From: Ananas comosus
Lineage: Eukaryota > Streptophyta > Magnoliopsida > Poales > Bromeliaceae
Length of the DNA: 64,000 bases
Reading direction: 5' to 3'
Assembly: GCF_001540865.1 (NCBI RefSeq)
Contig: NC_033638.1
Coordinates: 1,701,902 to 1,765,901 of the forward strand
Each line of letters opens with the position of its first letter. Position 1 is the first letter of the stretch. The notes under the pieces are model-generated. The model worked only from the letters and a program-made list of their open reading frames with translations. It made no database searches and was not told where the DNA came from. The translations under genes were made by a program, and so were the position numbers. Below are positions 1-11,858 of the stretch, in pieces.

Positions 1-1040
1 GGCAGCGGTTGCAGAGGGAAGCTGCAGCTTGGCACTCGGCCTGGCTCGTCTGGGAAGCTGAGCAGCTGGAGCGACTGCGGGCGGCGCAGCGACAGGCGGC
101 GTGTCGGCCGGGGTTGATCGCGGAGCACGATGGTGAACGAGGGGGGTCCGAGTGGCGGCAGGTTCCGGTGTTTAACTCAACCGAGGGAGAGAGGGAGAGG
201 GAGAAGGAGGGAGAGAGAGAGAAGTGGTGGCTCGGCGGCGGCCGGGGCTCAGCCGGCGGCGGCCGGGGGTGGTGCAGCAAGGGCAGGGGGAAGGGTGAAG
301 GTGGCTGAGGCGACTAAGGTAGCTGGGGGCTGGCTAGGGTATGCAAAACCCTAGAATACCTTATATACATAAGGCGTTTCGCACGAAAGTCCCTCCAAAC
401 TCGGTATTTCAATCCGAGTCTCTCACAGCACGGCTAAAACGCATGAACGACCCTCCACGTGCGATCTCACGCAAAACGGTACATAAAATATCGCGACTTT
501 TGCGAAAATACCGTTTTTCCACTACCAACCTCTCCTCGATCAACGGGCGATCTCCGCAGATCCGTCGGTCAGATTTGCGAACGGATTGCACCAGTGCAAT
601 CAGCACGACGGAGACAACAAAGCTGCGATTTCGTTTCATCTTGATCAACCACGGATTCACGACAAAATCCAACCTTCTTCGAATAGAAGGAAACACTCAC
701 ATAAATACATATAAAACATGTATTTTTGGATTTTCTCGAAATCCGTGCGTCAAACTCAAAATCCGTCAGCGCCATTAGTTCCAGAACAGCTGAACCGGTC
801 GAAACGAGCTATTGGACTGCTATGAACAGAGTCCGGTACGAGCCAGAAGCCAACTTCTCACCGCGGCTTCTCCGGAAAATCGAGTTACTATTCACTTTAA
901 GTGAAACTTGGAAATCGCGTAGAATTTCCGTTTTAACTCGTTTTCGCCCGAAACTTGACGAGTGCTTTTGTAATTAAATTACACACAAAAACATCGTCAA
1001 CTGAGAGTTTAGCTACACTGCAAAAGTCTCAGTCCTTACA
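1..1040 (-). mobile_element. Family T (Tekay-like) LTR, sense-5' part, cut by window edge
   Basis: The right part matches the end of the solo LTR at 24686-28759: both close with a stretch reading TAATTAAATTACACACA..ACATCGTCAAC and the terminus CAGTCCTTACA. Sense runs on the minus strand, so 1040 is the start of U3 (TGTAAGGACTG). The first 340 bases are the GC-rich, purine-rich leader seen in other copies (around 27450-28050). The short ORFs here are not conserved between copies and are not called genes. The LTR is inserted in the CACTA element; the 5 bases after it (ACAAA) would be its target duplication, whose partner lies outside the window. Confidence 0.8.
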
Positions 1041-1084
1041 ACAAATTTGAGTCTACTAAATAGTTAGCCATTGAAATAATATAG

Positions 1085-1863
1085 AGAATTTTTGGTGGCT
1101 CAACGGAGAGCTAATCGGGCGATTCGAGCTAATCAAAGTATTGAGCAAAAATGGCTGGTAGAAAAATTTCCTGAATGGTTTTTAAGACAGGTAAAAAATG
1201 ATTATTGAATGAAATGGTGTATACATTTTACTGTAAAATAATTACTTAACATGTTCTTGATCATAGGTACCAAAACTACATGATAGCAATTGTTCAGAAG
1301 AAATCATTGCAATGGCAAGAGGTCCAAATAATGTTACAAAAAGATTTAGTGGTTTTATCATAAATGGATTCCGGTTCCATACAAAGGATCGTGAAAAGTT
1401 TCGAAAGACTCAAAATAGTGGAGTTATGGTGGAAGCAGAGGGGCAAACTTATTATGGTGCACTCACTGATATTTTTGAGCTAGATTATTTTGGAAAGTTT
1501 AAAGTTGTCTTATTTCGTTGTGAGTGGGTGGATGTTAGGTCACCAAGGGGTTTAAAGCAAGACACGAATGGATCAATTCTTGTTAACTTTTCCAAGTTGA
1601 TACATACTGGGCAATTTTTGAAAGATGATCCATTCATATTCTCATCTCAAGCAAAACAAGTATTTTATGTGCAAGATCCCAGAAATGAAGAGTGGAATCA
1701 TGTTATCATGACAAAACCAAGAGACTTGTATAATATAAGGGTGGAGATGCAAGAAGAGGATGACGAGACTTATACCCAATGCTTGCTTCCTGATGTTATG
1801 GGTGTTGATGAATTAAATGATTGTACAAGTTGGGTCAGAATAGATGTTGAAGAGGAGCACTAA
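1085..1863 (+). pseudogene. TNP2-like CACTA transposase, C-terminal part (DUF4216 domain)
   Basis: Two exons remain: about 1085-1190 and 1267-1863, with a GT-AG intron at 1191-1266 that keeps the frame. Exon one reads ..EKFPEWFLRQ, the end of the catalytic transposase part. Exon two has the DUF4216 signature: MARGPNN, GFIINGFRFHTKDRE, YYGALTDIFELDYFG, VVLFRCEWVD and SQAKQVFYVQDP, ending at TAA. DUF4216 follows the TNP2 catalytic region in plant CACTA transposases, which cut at the element termini in the nucleus. The N-terminal and catalytic regions are absent because the LTR at 1-1040 interrupts the gene. The remaining frame has no stops, so the damage looks recent. A pseudogene call is safe only for what is visible here; the upstream half may exist outside the window. 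Confidence 0.85.
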
Positions 1864-2170
1864 TGCTTAATTTATCTTATATTAGCTTGAAATATGTAAA
1901 TTGTGTCTTTATCTCTATTAAAGTAACATGACTTATGCAACATGCTATTTCTTTAGTGAAATGATTCTGAACTTTTGAGTCAATATAAATTAGTTATTTA
2001 GATAATATGAAAACTAAAATTTGTGACAGAAGTTGAGTTTTCTTTGTATTTTCTTTTATTTTACTCTCAATTTGTATGAAAACTTGATATTTGATAACAT
2101 TTTTATTTTTCTACTGTTCTTTTTGGTATTTTTTTGAATGTATAGTATGTTTTTATCTTTTTTCAATCAG

Positions 2171-2225
2171 GTCCACCACATGCACACCTGCTGAAAATAG
2201 TGATTTGGAAAGGACCAAATTTCTG
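2171..2225 (+). other. Possible leader exon of the second CACTA gene
   Basis: A 55-base stretch is bounded by a good acceptor (pyrimidine tract then TTTTCAATCAG) and a donor (GTACGT), in otherwise AT-rich DNA between the two CACTA genes (1864-2533). It has no long frame of its own. It could be a 5' untranslated exon of the TNPA-like gene. This rests on splice-site appearance only. Confidence 0.25.
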
Positions 2226-2533
2226 GTACGTAATAATTTACTCTCTGTATTGATTCAACTCAACTATAGTCCAATGACTTTATTTAGCATATCATAACTA
2301 AAAAATGTATTATTCTTATAAATTCATTTATCTTATATTGTAGCAGAAATTATATGAATAGCTTTTTGAAAGCATCTCTATGGTAAGCAAATATGTATTT
2401 ACACAACTTTCAAGCAAATTTTGTATATTTGCTTTTTTTTACGTATGTTAATCTTCTTTAACATTCTATAGTAATATTTTAATTGACACATTGATTAATC
2501 ATATAATTATCGTGTTCAATAGGTATTGAAATT

Positions 2534-4658
2534 ATGGCTAGATCAAAGAGGTTGAGAGAATGTGAGATCACAACATTAAATGAAGTTCAATTGAATAGTA
2601 ATGAACCATCACTAGTCTCACAAACACAGCATACCTCAGAACATGATGCAGATGCAAGCTCAAATAGTGATTCTGATTCTGCCTCTGAAAATGAGCCTCA
2701 AGTCCAAGAACAAGCCGATCATGAATATAATGACACGTTAGATATAGAAGGTAACTTTCATTTATGTATTTGATTATAAACTTGTTTATCTTTTGATATG
2801 TCTATTCGTTATGTATTTCTTAATTTCTATATAGATGACCAAGGACACACAAGGAAAAAACGAGGAATGACACGTGCGAAGGACGTATGGAACTTGCCTA
2901 ATGGGCACAAAATTATAATTAAATGTAACAAATTTGGACAGCCAGTAAAGAAAGGGGGTGGCATCCTTGGAGGTTGGCTTGGGACTCTTTCACGAAAAGG
3001 AAGTTTCTGTTCTCTTAGCTACAACAGTTGGAAGAAAGTGCCTAACACAGTGAAAACAGAACTTATTCAATTAACTCGGGTATAAACCATTTGTACTTAT
3101 CTTTTAGTAGCACAAAAATACCTGTATACTCAATAATTGTTGTTGGTTTAATCTTCTTTTTATGATTAGTAGAAGTCTATATCTTGTCTTACTAAACTTA
3201 CCATATGATTTTTATTAACAATGGTCATTGTTGATGTGTTAATTACTAGATCATTTTGCAGGTGAAACCACTTACGAAGAAAAAAGTGTGCAATTTTTTT
3301 AAAAGCAGCAAACTTCATTTAGTTATAAAATTCTTAGCATTATAGATGTAGGTGTAAATATCATGATATTCTTGAGTAATAGATTAAAGGTAGTTCAATA
3401 TTAATTCGTAATGAGTTTCAATGTTTAAATTTTGACTACATTTTTCGTCTTGTAGACTAAATTTAAACTGCCTATGGACAATAATGTCAATGCCTGGATA
3501 TTAAAATCAGTTAGTCGAAAATGGAAGGATTATAAATGTGAACTAAAAGCAAAATACATGATAGAGGACTATACAGAGCAACAAATAGTGAATGTTGTTC
3601 CGAAGGAAATTGTGCCTCAACAGTGGGTGGACCTTGTGCATTACTGGTTTTCAGAAAAAAGTCAGGTAAAGTGATTTTAATACGTTAAATGATTATTCCT
3701 TGAAGTTACTAATTTTATGGTTCTAAGCGCAATTTTTTTTGGACAGTTATACTCTCAGATAGGGCGAGCATCACGTGCAAAACATACAACTCCTCACACA
3801 ACAGGGTCTATGTCTTTTGCTAGAAATAGACACAAATTTGTATGTAAATTTTATTATTACTTTAGTTTTTATCAAGTAAAGCTTTCTAGTTCTTTTTTAA
3901 CCTTAATATATATACTTGGTTTGGGAGCAATAAAGCTTTATTTGATTACACTTTCTGTTTTTGAAGTTGTTTAGTAGTTTCAACTTGTATATTTGGGACT
4001 AATTTATTCACTACAATTAATTTATTACAGGAAAAGGAAAATCAAAGAGAACCTGGACGTATTGAATTTTTTGCAATTACTCACAAATCAAAAGATGGGA
4101 GTTATATTAACACTGCAGCAAGTAACTTTGTAGTGCGTATTAAAAACACAATGCTATGAATACAAATATACAAATGCAATTTTTTATAGTTTAATGAACT
4201 TCTCTTTTATTTTCTTTATGCAGAATGATGCTATGGTGAAAGTGAATGCTAATATTGCTTCAGGATCTTCAACTTCAATTGTTGAATTGGAGAATGATGC
4301 TTTCATTGGCATAAAGGGAAAAGATCAATATGGTCGAGTAAGAGGATATGGAATTGGTGTAGTCCCAACTCAAGTACTTGGGCCACAAGCATATATCGGA
4401 GGTGTTCGATATGATGATAATACGGAAGAAGTACAAAGATTGAAATCAAAGATACAAGTGATGGAAGATACATATGAGTCAAGATTGGTTGGCATGCAAG
4501 AAGAATATGAATCAAAATTAGCGAAGATACATCAAAATTATGAATCAAGAATGAGTGGAATGCAATCTCAGTTGAGTGAACTCACCTCTATAATGTTAAA
4601 CTTTGTCAGACCATCTGATATTTTAGGTGCCGAATCGAGGGGTCGTCCATCAACTTAA
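2534..4658 (+). CDS. TNPA-like CACTA accessory protein (Transposase_24 family), six exons
   Basis: Gene model: exons 2534-2750, 2835-3079, 3456-3665, 3747-3839, 4031-4132 and 4224-4658. All introns are GT-AG and all joins keep the frame, giving about 433 residues. The first ATG starts MARSKRLRE, followed by an acidic, Ser/Asp-rich stretch. The Transposase_24 (plant Ptta/En/Spm) domain follows: KKRGMTRAKDVWNLPNG, a lysine-rich segment, GGWLGTLSRKGSF, then WKDYKCELK and PQQWVDLVHYWFS. The last exon encodes GIKGKDQYGRVRGYG, then a C-terminal coiled coil with heptad-like repeats (YESRL..YESKL..YESRM). By analogy with TNPA of En/Spm this protein would bind subterminal repeats and pair the element ends. 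No stop or frameshift is seen, so the gene looks intact. Confidence 0.8.
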
Positions 4659-5019
4659 AGAATTTCGTTTACTTCCTCATTTTGAGCTTTACTTACATTA
4701 GAACTCGAATAGTTTAGCATATATATTTTGTTTTGTTGATCATTTTGAGCTTTATGTTTAGTGAAATTGAAACAATTCTGTATGTTTTACATTTGAATTG
4801 TTCAATACTAACTAGTTGCTTTCTAGAATCATTTTTAATTTCTTATAAATTTGCTTGTGTTTTTTTTTTTCTCCGGATGTTTGTTCTTTTTAATGTTACA
4901 ATTTGTAAAGTATATGATTTGCAAGTTTTAATAAAATGTCCGATCAAAAAAATGAATCAAAATTTTCTAAAAAATTTAAAAAATTATTTTATGATAGTTT
5001 AAATGCTTGAAATCTGACG

Positions 5020-5320
5020 AGGCTTGCAAGCATTGGCAAACGTGCCGACGCAATAAAGTGTCGTTAAATTTTAAAATTTTTTATAATAACCTGGCACTTG
5101 AGGACATGTTGGAGCGTCGGCAAAATTAAATTAACGACGCACGAGAGCGTCGGTAGCAATTAACCGACGCATGCACAAAGCGTCGCTATTTTGCTCCCGA
5201 CACTGCATTTAACGACGCACCTGCCGACGCTTTTCTTTGCGTCGGTGGACATTTTTCCGACGCTTAATAGCATCGTAAAGTTAAAAAAAAGGGTAGCTAG
5301 AAACCCCTTTTGTTGTAGTG
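5020..5320 (+). repeat. CACTA subterminal repeat region and terminal inverted repeat
   Basis: About a dozen direct and inverted CGACGC/GCGTCG hexamers lie between 5035 and 5280, many paired as CCGACGC..GCGTCGG. They are followed by GGGTAGCTAGAAACCCC and the terminus at 5311-5320. Clusters like this are the binding sites for the TNPA-type protein. A second, about 290-bp copy of the same end is at 13062-13348. Confidence 0.85.
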
Positions 5321-6578
5321 TAGCATTGTGGGCTTGACACATGAACTTAGGGAACATGAGGATTGGGTCTTGTGACATGAAATCCTATAGTGATAAGAAA
5401 AGAGTGAACTTGAACTCGATGATGAAAACGAGGGACATGTAAACTAGTGTATTAGAGGCACTATGACATGAACGAGTGGTATGTAAATAATGTTGATGAC
5501 ATGATGAGTGGCATGAAACTTAGTGTAGATGAAACACTAGACATGGACTATGATATATGGCATAGAACGTAGTGTAGTCGAGATAGTCGACATGGACATT
5601 GGGATAGTTGAGTTCCCAAGGTTTTTATTAGCCCTAGTTGATAGGGTATCCTCAGTTGGCGAGGATTGAATCGTACTCACATGGTATGTTTTGAGCTTGT
5701 GGTGGTCGCTCCACACAAGCAGTGCACTCCGGAGGTGGTCACCTGAGGGGCAGACGTAGTTGTCCCACAGATGGTCTCCGGTGGGGTAAATGCGGGGTAG
5801 CTTCTCACTCGTAGGATTTGAAATATGAGTTAGGGCGTAACCTTCGGGCTAGCCAAGTGGATTGGGTAATGATCTCATGAGAGATATGCATCTTGAGCAT
5901 AGTAGATGTTGCATTCATACTTGATGTAGAGACATAGTAGCATGTTAGTAGAATACATTGCTATATTCATTCATTACTTTGATCGTGAGGCATAGTAGTA
6001 TGTTGTAGCTTCCATTACTATGTAGCAGTTTATTTTCGCATTTCTATCTATCTATCTGCTTATACCTGCTTAGACCTAGTGGGAAGATCGGTAGAGTCGG
6101 CGGCCGAATCCACTGGGAACTATGGACAATAGTTCTCACCCCACTTTGTTGCAGGTCCGAGTTCGAGCGTTCCGAGCAAGGATTGCGGGAAGGGCATAGC
6201 GCCTTAGTAGCTAGCAACTTTCTATTTTGCATTAGTGTATCCTTATGTATGTGAGAGGACTTGAGGTTCATGTATTTTGGAGAGTTGTACATGTTGTGAG
6301 ATGGATATGTAGGCTTTGTGCATACGTTTGGGGAGATGAAAATGTAAATGTGAACCTAATGTTGAATGGTTGTAATAGTTAGAACTTTCTCTTGTTTACT
6401 TGTGGTATTACTTACTTGTTATCCCACAATGATCATGTATGTTGTTTAAGTTTTTCCTGGGCAACTTGTATGTACATGATTCTGTTGTTTAGCCTTGGGC
6501 GGATAGGGGAGGTACTGTTCGTTCGGCGTCTGTTCGACGTGCCCGAACCAACCAAATTGGCGGTCGTGGGGCGTGACA
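5321..6578 (+). mobile_element. Ty3/gypsy LTR (family 2-like), 3' part, sense on plus strand
   Basis: Ends in GTGGGGCGTGACA at 6578, the common 3' LTR end of the gypsy families here. It shares order and wording with the LTR at 36807: the CTATCTATCTATCTG tract, CCTAGTGGGAAGATCGG, and the hairpin GAACTAT-GGACA-ATAGTTC at 6117-6135. Its 5' part is absent because the CACTA element ends at 5320. The degenerate repeats at 5330-5620 (ACATGNNN and TAGTGTA words) are part of the LTR. No gene is seen. Confidence 0.75.
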
Positions 6579-7087
6579 ATACAGTCCCCTTCAGATATCT
6601 CAAAACTCTTTCTAAGGTATTCCAATGCTCTCTATTTGGATTATGGGTATATCTTCTCAATCGATTCACAGTATAAGCCAAATCAGATCTAGTGTAATCT
6701 ACCAAATATCCTAAGAATCCAATAATCTGTGAATATTTATTTTGACCTATTAGATCTTCACTATTTTTTCTTAAGATGCACACTAAAATCATAAGGTGTC
6801 ACTACAAGTTTAACATCAAAGTATCTAAACTTTTTCAATGACTGTTCACTATAGTGGGATTGGCTCATAATAATTTCTTTCGATTTTCTAATGATCTTCA
6901 TGTTGAGAATAACATCTGCTTGCCCAAGATCTTTCATATCAAAATTTTTATTTAATAATTTCTTCACATCATATATCACATTCATATTAGTACCAAAAAT
7001 CAAAATATTATCAACATATAAGCATAAGATCACTATCTGTCTATCATATTCCTTCGAATACATACATTCATCAGACATGTTCACATG
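6579..7087 (-). pseudogene. Ty1/copia pol fragment (end of RT, start of RNase H)
   Basis: Minus-strand frames give a copia reverse transcriptase tail: LCLYVDNILIFG (normally YVDD), MKDLGQADVILNMKI, SQSHYSEQ, then after a frame break IGFLGYLVDYTRSDLAYTV and YTHNPNREHWNTLERVLRY. The order from 7087 down to 6579 matches copia pol. It is cut at 7087 by an assembly N and at 6578 by the gypsy LTR. The second catalytic Asp of YVDD is Asn, and there are in-frame breaks, so it is a dead fragment. Confidence 0.85.
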
Positions 7088-7088
7088 N
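7088..7088. other. Single-N assembly join between copia and gypsy sequence
   Basis: One N sits exactly where copia pol on the minus strand changes to gypsy pol on the plus strand. The two other Ns (25379, 27699) are each flanked by a repeated sequence typical of unresolved gap edges. The copia/gypsy junction should therefore not be read as a real boundary. Confidence 0.8.
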
Positions 7089-8479
7089 CCCCCGAACATT
7101 CGTTCAGTGTCCATAATGAGTGTTTGGCGTGTCTAGTGCAAATAGGCGATTGGATTATGCCAATTGATTTGCTGGTGCTAGATCAGATGTGGGGATTCGA
7201 CGTTATCTTGGGGACCAACTGGCTCTCCAAGTATTATGCAGTGATAAATTGTGAAAGTAAGGTGATCACTTTTCGTGAGCCTAATCAAGAAGAGTTGGTC
7301 TATCAAGCGTGCAAGAGTAGGCGCTTCGCGGCGACCATATCGTCTGTGAGGGCGAAGAAAATGATCAAAGGAGGGTGCAAGGCCTATTTGGCAACCATGG
7401 TGGATGCTCGAAAGGAGTACCTTGAGTTGGGGGATATTCGAGTAGCGTGCGAGTTTCCGGATGTGTTTCCGGCGGAGTTACCGGGACTGCCACCGGACCG
7501 GGAAGTTCAGTTTGTTATTGACTTGATTCTTGGGGCGAAACCCGTTTCGAAGGCTCCGTATAGAATGGCACCGATGGAGCTAAAGGAGTTGAAAGGCCAA
7601 CTACAGGACTTGCTCGATAAAGGCTTTGTGAGGCCGAGCGTGTCACCATGGGGAGCTCCGGTGCTATTTGTGAAGAAAAAGGATGGCACCCTTCGACTTT
7701 GCGTAGATTATCGCGAGTTGAACAAAGTGACGATAAAGAGCAAGTACCCGTTGCCAAGGATTGACGATCTATTCGATCAATTGCAAGGGTCCAAGGTGTA
7801 TTCGAAGATTGATCTCCAATCGGGGTATCATCAACTAAAGATTAGGCCGAAGGATGTGCACAAAACGGCGTACCGTACGCAGTATGGCCATTATGAGTTC
7901 ACGGTAATGCCGTTTGGGCTTACTAACGCCCCGGAAGCGTTTATGGACTTGATGAACCGAGTCTTTAGGCCTTTGTTGGGTCGGTGCGTCGTAGTGTTTA
8001 TAGACGACATATTGGTCTACTCAAAAAGTGAAGAGGAGCATGAAGAGCATCTGAGGGCTGTGTTGCAAATACTCCGACAAGAGAAGCTCTATGCAAAGTT
8101 GAAGAAGTGTGACTTTTGGCTAAAGGAGGTCACATTCTTGGGTCATGTGGTATCGGGCGACGGAGTTTCGGTAGACCCGAAGAAAGTAGAGGCAATAAAG
8201 GATTGGCCTCGCCCGACGAATGTAGTGGAGGTCCGCAGTTTTCTGGGACTTGCGGGCTACTACCGGCGGTTCGTGGAGGGGTTCGCCAAAATAACCACTC
8301 CACTAACGCGCCTTACGCATAAAGGAGTAAGATACGTATGGAGCGACGATTGCGATCGAAGCTTCGAGGAGTTAAAGAGCAAGTTGACGTCGACCCCGGT
8401 GCTTGCCTTGCCGACTCCGAGGGAGACTTTTGTAGTGTATAGTGATGCCTCTTATGTTGGTCTCGTGTGTGTGTGTTAA
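7089..8479 (+). pseudogene. Chromovirus pol: protease tail, reverse transcriptase, start of RNase H
   Basis: Starts without gag at the N join. The protease tail is visible ([25 protein letters not shown]). RT motifs follow: [73 protein letters not shown], and the catalytic [11 protein letters not shown] at about 7990-8020. RNase H begins at [11 protein letters not shown]. The frame ends at 8477-8479 because a (GT)6 tract at 8465-8476 is two bases longer than needed to continue into the next frame. It belongs to the Ty3/gypsy chromovirus (Tekay/Del-like) group. Confidence 0.92.
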
Positions 8480-9618
8480 TGCAAAATGGGCGAGTCATTG
8501 CATATGCATCGCACCAATTAAAGAGTTATGAAAAGAACTACCCGATTCATGACCTTGAGTTAGCCGCGGTGATCTTCGCGCTAAAGCTTTGGAGACATTA
8601 CCTGTATGGTGAACATTGTGAGGTATACACCGATCACAAGAGTCTCAAGTACTTGTTCACCCAGAAGGAGTTGAATATGCGACAACGGCGGTGGTTGGAG
8701 TTGTTGAAGGACTACGATGTCACTATACTATACCACCCCGGAAAAGCCAATGTCGTGGCCGATGCTCTAAGTAGAAAATTGGCGGAGAATTTAGCCATGG
8801 CAGTTACGCCTCAACCGCTATTGCAAAAGGAGATGCAACGATTTGGGTTGGAAGTGGTAGCGCCGGGAGTGCCGGCTACCCTTGCCGCATTAGTTGTGCA
8901 ACCGACCCTATTGGAAAGAGTCAAGGATCTTCAAGCTTTAGATCCTTATCTTCAAAAGGTGCGGAGTGAAGTTGGGAACGGTAGTGCCGAGGATTTTGGC
9001 ATTGGAGCTGATGGCGCACTTCGATTTCGAAATCGATGGTGTGTGCCTAAAGATGATGAGTTGCGAAGGGCGATCATGCAAGAAGCGCATCAATCTCCCT
9101 ATAGCATACAACCCGGCGGCACTAAAATGTACAAAGACTTGAAAGACCATTATTGGTGGCCGGGTATGAAAAGAGATATTGGGGAGTTCGTGGCGCAATG
9201 TTTAACGTGCCAACAAGTTAAAGCAGAGCGCCGATTTCCGGCGGGAAAGCTACAAAGTCTACCAATACCCATGTGGAAATGGGAAGACATAGCAATGGAC
9301 TTTGTTACCGGTTTGCCTCGATCACAAGGCGGACACGATGCGATATGGGTGATAGTGGATCGATTGACAAAGTCGGCACACTTCTTGCCGATACATACTA
9401 CGTGGTCGGGAGACAAGTTAGCTCAAGTTTATCTCGACGAGGTTGTGAGACTTCATGGGGTTCTGGTATCAATCGTATCGGATCGAGACCCCAGGTTCAC
9501 ATCCCATTTTTGGAAGAGTTTGCAAGACGCGCTAGGCACGCGGCTTGACTTTAGCACAGCGTTTCATCCTCAGAGTAATGGACAGTCAGAGCGGACGATA
9601 CAAAGGAGGATGGCATGA
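8467..9618 (+). pseudogene. Chromovirus pol: RNase H and integrase
   Basis: Continuation of the pol gene after the (GT)6 frameshift. RNase H shows [32 protein letters not shown] and [15 protein letters not shown]. The linker has [16 protein letters not shown]. The integrase zinc finger region ([23 protein letters not shown]) is followed by the catalytic core: first Asp in [11 protein letters not shown], second in [13 protein letters not shown], and Glu region SERTIQ. At about 9603 an internal deletion removes the residues after TIQ (other copies read [13 protein letters not shown]), and the frame stops at 9618. Confidence 0.9.
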
Positions 9619-10303
9619 TTTCTTGCCTATGGCGGAGTTCGCCTATAATAATAGCTACTAAGAAAGTATAGCGATGGCGCCTTTTGAGGCACTATATGGA
9701 CGTAAGTGTCGTTCTCCTATCCATTGGAGCGATGTAGGCGAGAGAACAGCTCTTGGCTCGGATGTAGTGCGGGAGGCGGAGGAGAAAGTTCGCCTTGCCC
9801 GTCAACGGTTAGCGACGGCGCAATCTCGGCAAAAGAGTTATGCCAACAAGTGAAGAAAGGAATTAGAGTTCACGGTTGGAGACCGTGTATTCTTGAAAGT
9901 GTCGCCAATGCGAGGAGTCAAACGATTTGGGGTCCGCAGGAAGCTAAGCCCCCGTTACGTCGGACCATTTGAGATATTGGAGCGTGTGGGTGCGGTGGCG
10001 TACAAGCTCGCACTACCACCAAGACTCACGGGAGTTCACAATGTGTTTCATGTGTTAAATCTTCGAAAGTATATCCGAAACTCGACACATGTATTGGAGT
10101 ATGAGCCCGTGGAACTACGTGAGGATATGTCTTATGAGGAGTACCCGGTGTGCATCCTCGATAGAGAAGTGAAAAAGTTGCGAAGTCGCAAGATTCCATA
10201 TGTGAAGGTCCAATGGAGCAACCATGCTGTGCGAGAGGCCACTTGGGAGCTCGAGGAGTCAATGCGGAGAGAGTATCCGCATTTATTCGAATCGACGAGT
10301 TAA
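9619..10303 (+). pseudogene. Chromovirus integrase C-terminus and chromodomain
   Basis: After the deletion, [13 protein letters not shown] is followed by a stop, then [20 protein letters not shown] and a second stop (YANK then TGA near 9853). An open frame from 9893 follows: SPMRGVKRFGVRRKLSPRYV, VHNVFHVLNLRKYI, then the chromodomain YVKVQWSNHAVREATWELEE, ending REYPHLFESTS. The chromodomain at the integrase C-terminus places the element among chromoviruses; in that group it guides insertion to particular chromatin. The stops and deletion make it non-functional. Confidence 0.88.
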
Positions 10304-10335
10304 GGTATGCGTAATTTTGCGGACGAAATTATTTT

Positions 10336-10348
10336 AAGGGGTGGAGAA
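10336..10348 (+). other. Polypurine tract of the plus-strand chromovirus
   Basis: AAGGGGTGGAGAA lies directly before the LTR start TGTAATG at 10349. It is the expected plus-strand primer site and fixes the LTR boundary. Confidence 0.8.
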
Positions 10349-10524
10349 TGTAATGTACCGAGAAATTAGAAAAAAAATAAATATTGAACTTTAGTCAAAT
10401 TGACCAAAGTGCGAGGATGATATACTTCGGGAAGTCCGAAGGTGTTAAAAATGAGTAAAAGAGTGTTGTGGAAGGTTTTCGAGAGCTAAGAATCAAAATT
10501 CTGCAAACTGCAGATTTTCAGCTC

Positions 10525-10760
10525 TCGGGGACCGGTCCCTGGTGGGAGAGACCGGTCCCCGAACGCGTGAGAAGTGAGGCAGCCGAAAAATCGGCTAAGT
10601 CCTTGAGAATCAGCTCTCGGGAACCGGTCCCTCCTCGAGAGACCGGTCCCCCAGAGACCGGTCCCACCAGAGAGAGACCGGTCACATCGCGCGCAGCAGC
10701 TCTGGCTGCGCAGGGTGGACCTTCGGGAACCGGTCCCTGATGGAGAGACCGGTCCCCACC
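10525..10760 (+). promoter_or_regulatory. Array of ACCGGT palindromes in LTR U3
   Basis: Eight ACCGGT cores at 10531, 10551, 10623, 10642, 10657, 10677, 10729 and 10748, most inside GGGACCGGTCCC-like palindromes. They form four pairs with 19-20 bp between cores. The array lies 180-400 bases after the LTR start, upstream of the presumed transcription start. The same type of array is at 50620-50985 and 39050-39175. It could be a binding site for a dimeric factor; that is inference. Confidence 0.6.
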
Positions 10761-11858
10761 TGCGCGAACTGCCCAGTCCAGGCAGTGTGAAAGAGTAAAA
10801 GTTGAGGGGTTTAGCTGCAATTTTGTAACCCATAGAGATATGTATGGGGACAAATGAGACATTTCTCTCATTTCTCACCCTCTCACACTCTCTTCTCTCT
10901 TTCTCTCTAGAAGACAAGAAGGAGAAGAAGAAGACAAAGAAAAAGAAGGAAAGGAAGAGGAAGAAAGTGAAGAAGAAGACAAGGAGAAGAAGAAAACCTC
11001 TCCTCTCCTTCTCTAGCTTGGAAAAGGAGCAAGCTTAGAGGTAAGTCTTGCCCCTTCTCACGCTAAATTCCAAACTAGGGTTCGGATTAACCTGGAAATG
11101 GTTTTAATGGAGTATTTAGAGTCTTTGAAGCTTTCTTTTTGCTTCTTTTGAGATCAAAACCATGGTTTGGTATAGAGGTGAAGCTTGAAGGTGAGCTTCA
11201 ACACCTCTCATGGTGAAATCCAAACTAGGGTTTTGATTGAGCTAGTAATGGTTAGAATGGACCTTTTAGAGTACCATGAAGCTTCTTTTGCTTCCGAATA
11301 AGATCAGACCCTAGGTTTGATGTATGCAATGGAGCTAGGGCACCCGAATTGGGGCTTTTGCTCATGGGGGTTTCTAAGAGAAATTGACTCTCTAGAAACC
11401 TAATTAGGGGTATTTCCGACGCGTTGGTGCGTTCGGATTAGCATTACGAAAAGCCAATGTAAAGTTATGGGCAAAAGGACCTAAGTTGGCTTCGTTTTGC
11501 CGCAGGTAAAGAACGAGAGGCCTAAAAATCCCAAGAAATTCATCGGAGCACCTTTGAGAACCTACGTGGTGGGTGGTGTTTCTCAAACTCGTTGAACTTC
11601 CCTCTATGCCTAATGTGTCATTCAATTGAGCATATGTTTATACATTGCTGCATGCATTTTAGGGTAAAGTAATGAGAAAAATATGATGTTGCATGATTGT
11701 GAGTACAACTTGCATAATGTGATGGTTGAGAACCTTATGAATGTCAAAAAAACCCTAAATGTGTGCATGAGGTGAAATGTGAGAACCAAAGTGAGGCAAA
11801 AGAACAGAGTAACACATAACATAGATCGAGTAGCATTTGATAGTGCAAAGTAAAGAGA

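Larger units (their letters stand above)
1041..5320 (+). mobile_element. CACTA (En/Spm) DNA transposon, 5'-truncated in this window
   Basis: The 3' half of a CACTA element. It holds the end of a TNP2-type transposase gene, a complete TNPA-like second gene, an AT-rich 3' region (4659-5019) and a subterminal region dense in CGACGC/GCGTCG, and it ends in TTGTTGTAGTG at 5320, the complement of the diagnostic CACTACAACAA terminus. The left part is missing because the LTR at 1-1040 is inserted in it and the window begins there. To the right, 5321 is inside a gypsy LTR, so the CACTA landed in that LTR; the 3-bp target duplication would start with TAG. Confidence 0.88.

Noticed and set aside
9..354. 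Two overlapping ORFs at the window start
   Set aside because: Purine-rich LTR leader; no domain, and both frames are open only because of composition.
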